A stretch of 7,263 nt of DNA, taken from Clostridia bacterium (lineage in GTDB: Bacteria; Bacillota; Clostridia; Lachnospirales; CAG-274). The stretch covers positions 9,498 to 16,760 of the forward strand of contig JAUNPM010000006.1 of assembly GCA_030536675.1 (NCBI GenBank). The letters are read 5' to 3'. Shown here in pieces: positions 5,154 through 7,263 of the stretch. The position numbers and the translations under genes were made by a program. Every line of letters begins with the position of its first letter. Position 1 is the stretch's first letter. The notes under the pieces are model-generated. The model had not been told where the DNA came from. It was given only the letters and a program-made list of their open reading frames with translations, and ran no database searches.

Positions 5154-5923
5154 TGGCTGCATTACTTGAAACTAAGGATGTCACTATAAGATTCGGCGGT
5201 CTTGTGGCTGTAAATTTATTAAATATTGAAGTTAATAAAGGAGAGATAATTGCCATAATAGGACCAAACGGTGCGGGCAAAACAACTGCCTTTAACCTTA
5301 TTACGGGAGTTTATGAACCTACAGAGGGAGATGTGCTCTTTAACGGAGAGAAAATCAACGGTAAACGTCCCGATGAAATTTCAAAGCTTGGTATTGCACG
5401 TACATTCCAGAATATAAGGCTTTTTAAGGATCTTACCGTTCTTGAAAATGTTCTGATAGCTACACATTTAAACAGAAAAGCAGGATTCTTTTCATCTGTG
5501 TTTAATTTGCCTCATGCAAAAAAGGAAGAAAAGGAAATGGTTAAATTTGCTGAGTTTTTGCTTGAGGAAACAGGTCTTTTGGAGCATAAAAATGATATAG
5601 CTTCAAGTCTTCCTTACGGCTTGCAAAGAAGGCTTGAAATTGCAAGAGCACTGGCAACAAAGCCTAAGCTTCTTTTACTTGATGAGCCTGCTGCGGGTAT
5701 GAACCCAAAGGAAAGCGATGATCTTACTGAATTTATAAGAGAAATAAGAGAAAAATTCGGTCTTACAATATTGCTTATTGAGCATCATATGCAGCTTGTT
5801 ATGGATATTTCAGACAGAATATATGTTTTGGAATACGGCTGTACAATAGCAAAGGGTGTTCCCGAAGAAATACAGGCAAACCCTGCTGTAATAAAGGCAT
5901 ATCTGGGAGAGGAGGAAGAGTAA
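5153..5923 (+). CDS. livG: Branched-chain amino acid ABC transporter ATP-binding protein LivG
   Basis: Cytoplasmic ATPase docking on the LivH-LivM channel as a heterodimer with LivF. The 256 residues show the full nucleotide-binding domain: Walker A GPNGAGKT (37-44), Q-loop FQNIRLF (Gln86), signature region LPYGLQRRLEIARAL (153-167), Walker B LLLLDEP with catalytic Glu178, D-loop AAGMNP, and switch His211 in IEHHM. The long insert between Q-loop and signature (about 100-150) and the C-terminal tail PAVIKAYLGEEEE are typical of LivG (BCA_ABC_TP_C type). The position after LPYG is Leu, where Gln or another residue varies in this family. The ATG shares a base with the livM stop, and its TAA overlaps the livF ATG, so the two subunits are probably made in near-equal amounts. 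Confidence 0.95.
   Translation: MAALLETKDVTIRFGGLVAVNLLNIEVNKGEIIAIIGPNGAGKTTAFNLITGVYEPTEGDVLFNGEKINGKRPDEISKLGIARTFQNIRLFKDLTVLENVLIATHLNRKAGFFSSVFNLPHAKKEEKEMVKFAEFLLEETGLLEHKNDIASSLPYGLQRRLEIARALATKPKLLLLDEPAAGMNPKESDDLTEFIREIREKFGLTILLIEHHMQLVMDISDRIYVLEYGCTIAKGVPEEIQANPAVIKAYLGEEEE
5910..5915 (+). promoter_or_regulatory. livF ribosome binding site
   Basis: AGGAGG lies in the GAGGAGGAAGAG that encodes the acidic LivG tail, 7 bases before the livF ATG at 5923. It supports this start and coupled translation through the TAATG overlap. Confidence 0.85.
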
Positions 5924-6636
5924 TGTTAGAAATTAAGAATTTGAAAGTCAAATATGGCGGCATTACTGCTCTTAACGGTATATCAATGCAGGTTCCCGAC
6001 GGAAAAATAATAACTCTCGTGGGAGCAAACGGTGCGGGCAAAAGTACAACTCTGCGTTCAATTACAAGCCTTGTTACACCTGCGGAGGGGTCTATAACTT
6101 ATGGGGGTAAAGAGCTTACTCATATGAGTACACAGGATATTGTTAAAATGGGTATTACTCTTGTGCCTGAGGGCAGACACGTTTTTGACGATATGACTGT
6201 AGACGAAAATCTTATGATAGGTGCTTATCTTAGAAAGGATAAGGAAAACTTTAAAAAAGACATTGCTTTTATACACGAAATGTTCCCCAGACTTAAGGAA
6301 AGGGCAAAGCAGTTAAGCGGTACTCTTTCTGGTGGAGAACAGCAGATGCTGGCTGTAGGAAGAGCTTTAATGAGTAATCCCAAGGTTATGATGATGGATG
6401 AGCCGTCTTTGGGACTTGCGCCCCTTGTGGTAAAGGATATTTTCAATATAATTCAAAAGGTTAATAAGGAAAAGGGTATGACAATTTTGCTTATTGAACA
6501 GAATGCAAATGCTGCTCTTAAAATTGCTGATTACGGATATGTAATGGAAACAGGAAATATCGGACTTGAGGGTACGGGAGAAGAGCTTCTTGCCAATGAA
6601 AAGGTTAAAGAATTGTATTTAGGTAAGAGTAAATAA
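5923..6636 (+). CDS. livF: Branched-chain amino acid ABC transporter ATP-binding protein LivF
   Basis: Second cytoplasmic ATPase of the importer, partner of LivG. The 237 residues are the usual length. Motifs in order are Walker A GANGAGKS (34-41), VPEGRHVFDDMTVDENL (81-97), signature LSGGEQQMLAVGRAL (135-149), Walker B VMMMDEP with Glu160, D-loop SLGLAP and IEQNANAAL (191-199). Glu in place of the Q-loop Gln and Gln in place of the switch His are both normal for LivF and do not signal decay. The C-terminal GTGEELLANEKVKELYLG is also typical. This is the last gene of the operon; a strong intrinsic terminator begins 20 bases after its stop. Confidence 0.95.
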   Translation: MLEIKNLKVKYGGITALNGISMQVPDGKIITLVGANGAGKSTTLRSITSLVTPAEGSITYGGKELTHMSTQDIVKMGITLVPEGRHVFDDMTVDENLMIGAYLRKDKENFKKDIAFIHEMFPRLKERAKQLSGTLSGGEQQMLAVGRALMSNPKVMMMDEPSLGLAPLVVKDIFNIIQKVNKEKGMTILLIEQNANAALKIADYGYVMETGNIGLEGTGEELLANEKVKELYLGKSK

Positions 6637-6655
6637 TAAATTAAGTAATTTATGT

Positions 6656-6697
6656 AGGGTGTATGGATTGAAGGCTTCAATCTATACACCCTCTTTT
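6656..6697 (+). terminator. Strong intrinsic terminator of the liv operon
   Basis: AGGGTGTATGGATTGAA (6656-6672) pairs with TTCAATCTATACACCCT (6676-6692), 17 pairs with one G-U and a GGC loop, followed by CTTTT (6693-6697). On the opposite strand no T-run follows the stem, so it mainly serves the liv operon. The 3' arm contains the last codons and stop of the convergent hydrolase gene. Confidence 0.9.
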
Positions 6698-7263
6698 AAA
6701 AAGGAAAAAACACCCCTCCAATATTTTTTGCCGTCTACAAGTGCTGAAACACCGTGCCCTGCATTTTGTATTATCATAAGTGCTTTGGGACAGCGAGCTT
6801 TTCCGTAAAGCTCATATACCATTTTGGTAGGTACAAGACTGTCACTGTCACCGTGTATGAAAAGAACCGGTATTTTAATATACTGAACTCTGTCTATAGG
6901 AGAAGCGAGCCTTAGATCGTATTTAGCTTTTTTATAGCAAATATAATCAAGTATTCCTATAATGGGAAAAGGAGGGACTTTGAAATTATGAAGAAGTTCG
7001 TAGCCTATAATTTTATTTGCATTATCAAAACTGCAATCGCTTATTGCTGCTTTTACGTTGGGAGGAAGATTTTCGGAGGCTGTCATAAGTACGGTGGCTG
7101 CTCCCATACTTACACCGTATAATATTATTTCGGAATTGGGATCGCCCTTAATAATGAGATGAATTAAATTCATAAGGTCTATGCTGTCAACCTGTCCCAT
7201 TCCTATATATTTTCCTCCGCTTTTTCCGTGAGCTCTGAGATCGGGAACAACTACATTATATTT
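6682..7263 (-). CDS. Alpha/beta hydrolase, 5' end off-window
   Basis: Serine hydrolase of the alpha/beta fold, COG1073-like; substrate unknown. On the minus strand the frame is open to the window edge, giving 193 visible residues that begin KYNVVVPDLRAHGKSGGKYIG, a typical strand-3/4 region just before the nucleophile elbow. The true start lies beyond 7263, and the Met at 7200 is internal. The catalytic triad is visible: Ser in GVSMGA (codon 7108-7110), Asp in IHGDSDSLVP (second Asp, after strand 7) and His in NAGHG. The region KAKYDLRLASPIDRVQ between Ser and Asp resembles that of Clostridial/Bacillus hydrolases of this family. No signal peptide or membrane anchor can be judged because the N-terminus is missing; many relatives have an N-terminal membrane helix. 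It converges on the liv operon and its TAG stop lies in that operon's terminator stem. No functional link to transport is evident. Confidence 0.88.
   Translation of the reverse strand, partial: KYNVVVPDLRAHGKSGGKYIGMGQVDSIDLMNLIHLIIKGDPNSEIILYGVSMGAATVLMTASENLPPNVKAAISDCSFDNANKIIGYELLHNFKVPPFPIIGILDYICYKKAKYDLRLASPIDRVQYIKIPVLFIHGDSDSLVPTKMVYELYGKARCPKALMIIQNAGHGVSALVDGKKYWRGVFSFLKEGV

Noticed and set aside
5609..5626. LivG signature LPYGL instead of LSGGQ
   Set aside because: LivG proteins usually have an LPYG/LSYG-type signature and the fifth position varies; LEIARAL, Walker A and Walker B are intact.
5923..6636. LivF lacks the Q-loop Gln and the switch His of standard ABC ATPases
   Set aside because: VPEGR and IEQN are the normal forms in the LivF family, so this is not evidence of a dead ATPase.
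1825..6636. Operon as a urea (Urt) or other HAAT-family transporter
   Set aside because: The receptor, permease and ATPase motifs look closer to Liv proteins, and no urease, amidase or other catabolic gene is nearby. Another amino acid substrate remains possible but cannot be shown from the sequence.
1..7263. CRISPR array, insertion sequence, tRNA/rRNA or phage attachment site
   Set aside because: No regularly spaced repeats, transposase motifs, terminal inverted repeats with target duplication, or tRNA-like folds were seen.

Overview
The window is AT-rich with strong AAGGAGG-type ribosome binding sites, a lipoprotein signal with an acidic Ser/Ala/Glu-rich linker, and tight TAATG gene overlaps. 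This fits a low-GC Gram-positive of the Clostridia, perhaps Lachnospiraceae-like. The placement is inferred from style and protein likeness, not from a database search.

Layout: (1) bases 1-1419 (+) hold all but the first ~65 residues of CTP synthase (pyrG). (2) Bases 1420-1824 are a 405-bp AT-rich intergenic region. It contains weak hairpins behind pyrG, a consensus sigma-A promoter (TTGACA, 17 bp, TATAAT) framed by an 8-bp inverted repeat, a CodY-like box upstream, and a leader hairpin. (3) Bases 1825-6636 (+) are a complete branched-chain amino acid type ABC importer operon in the order livK (binding lipoprotein), livH, livM (permeases), livG, livF (ATPases). (4) Bases 6656-6697 are a strong intrinsic terminator. 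(5) Bases 6682-7263 (-) are the 3' part of a convergent alpha/beta hydrolase gene.

How the genes work together: LivK, anchored to the outer face of the membrane, would capture Leu/Ile/Val or a related amino acid. It delivers the ligand to the LivH-LivM channel, and LivG-LivF power import. The first gene is separated from the other four by an intrinsic terminator stacked directly on a second 18-bp hairpin. This arrangement suggests the binding protein is made in excess. livM, livG and livF are closely spaced or overlapping, and the livG Shine-Dalgarno lies in a small hairpin inside the livM coding end, suggesting translational coupling. pyrG and the hydrolase have no evident functional link to the transporter.

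I see no undescribed multi-gene system: the gene content is ordinary. The points worth a second look are the RNA and regulatory architecture of the liv operon and a set of unusual substitutions in CTP synthase, including the glutamine-site residue after the nucleophile (CLGMQ to CLGMH).
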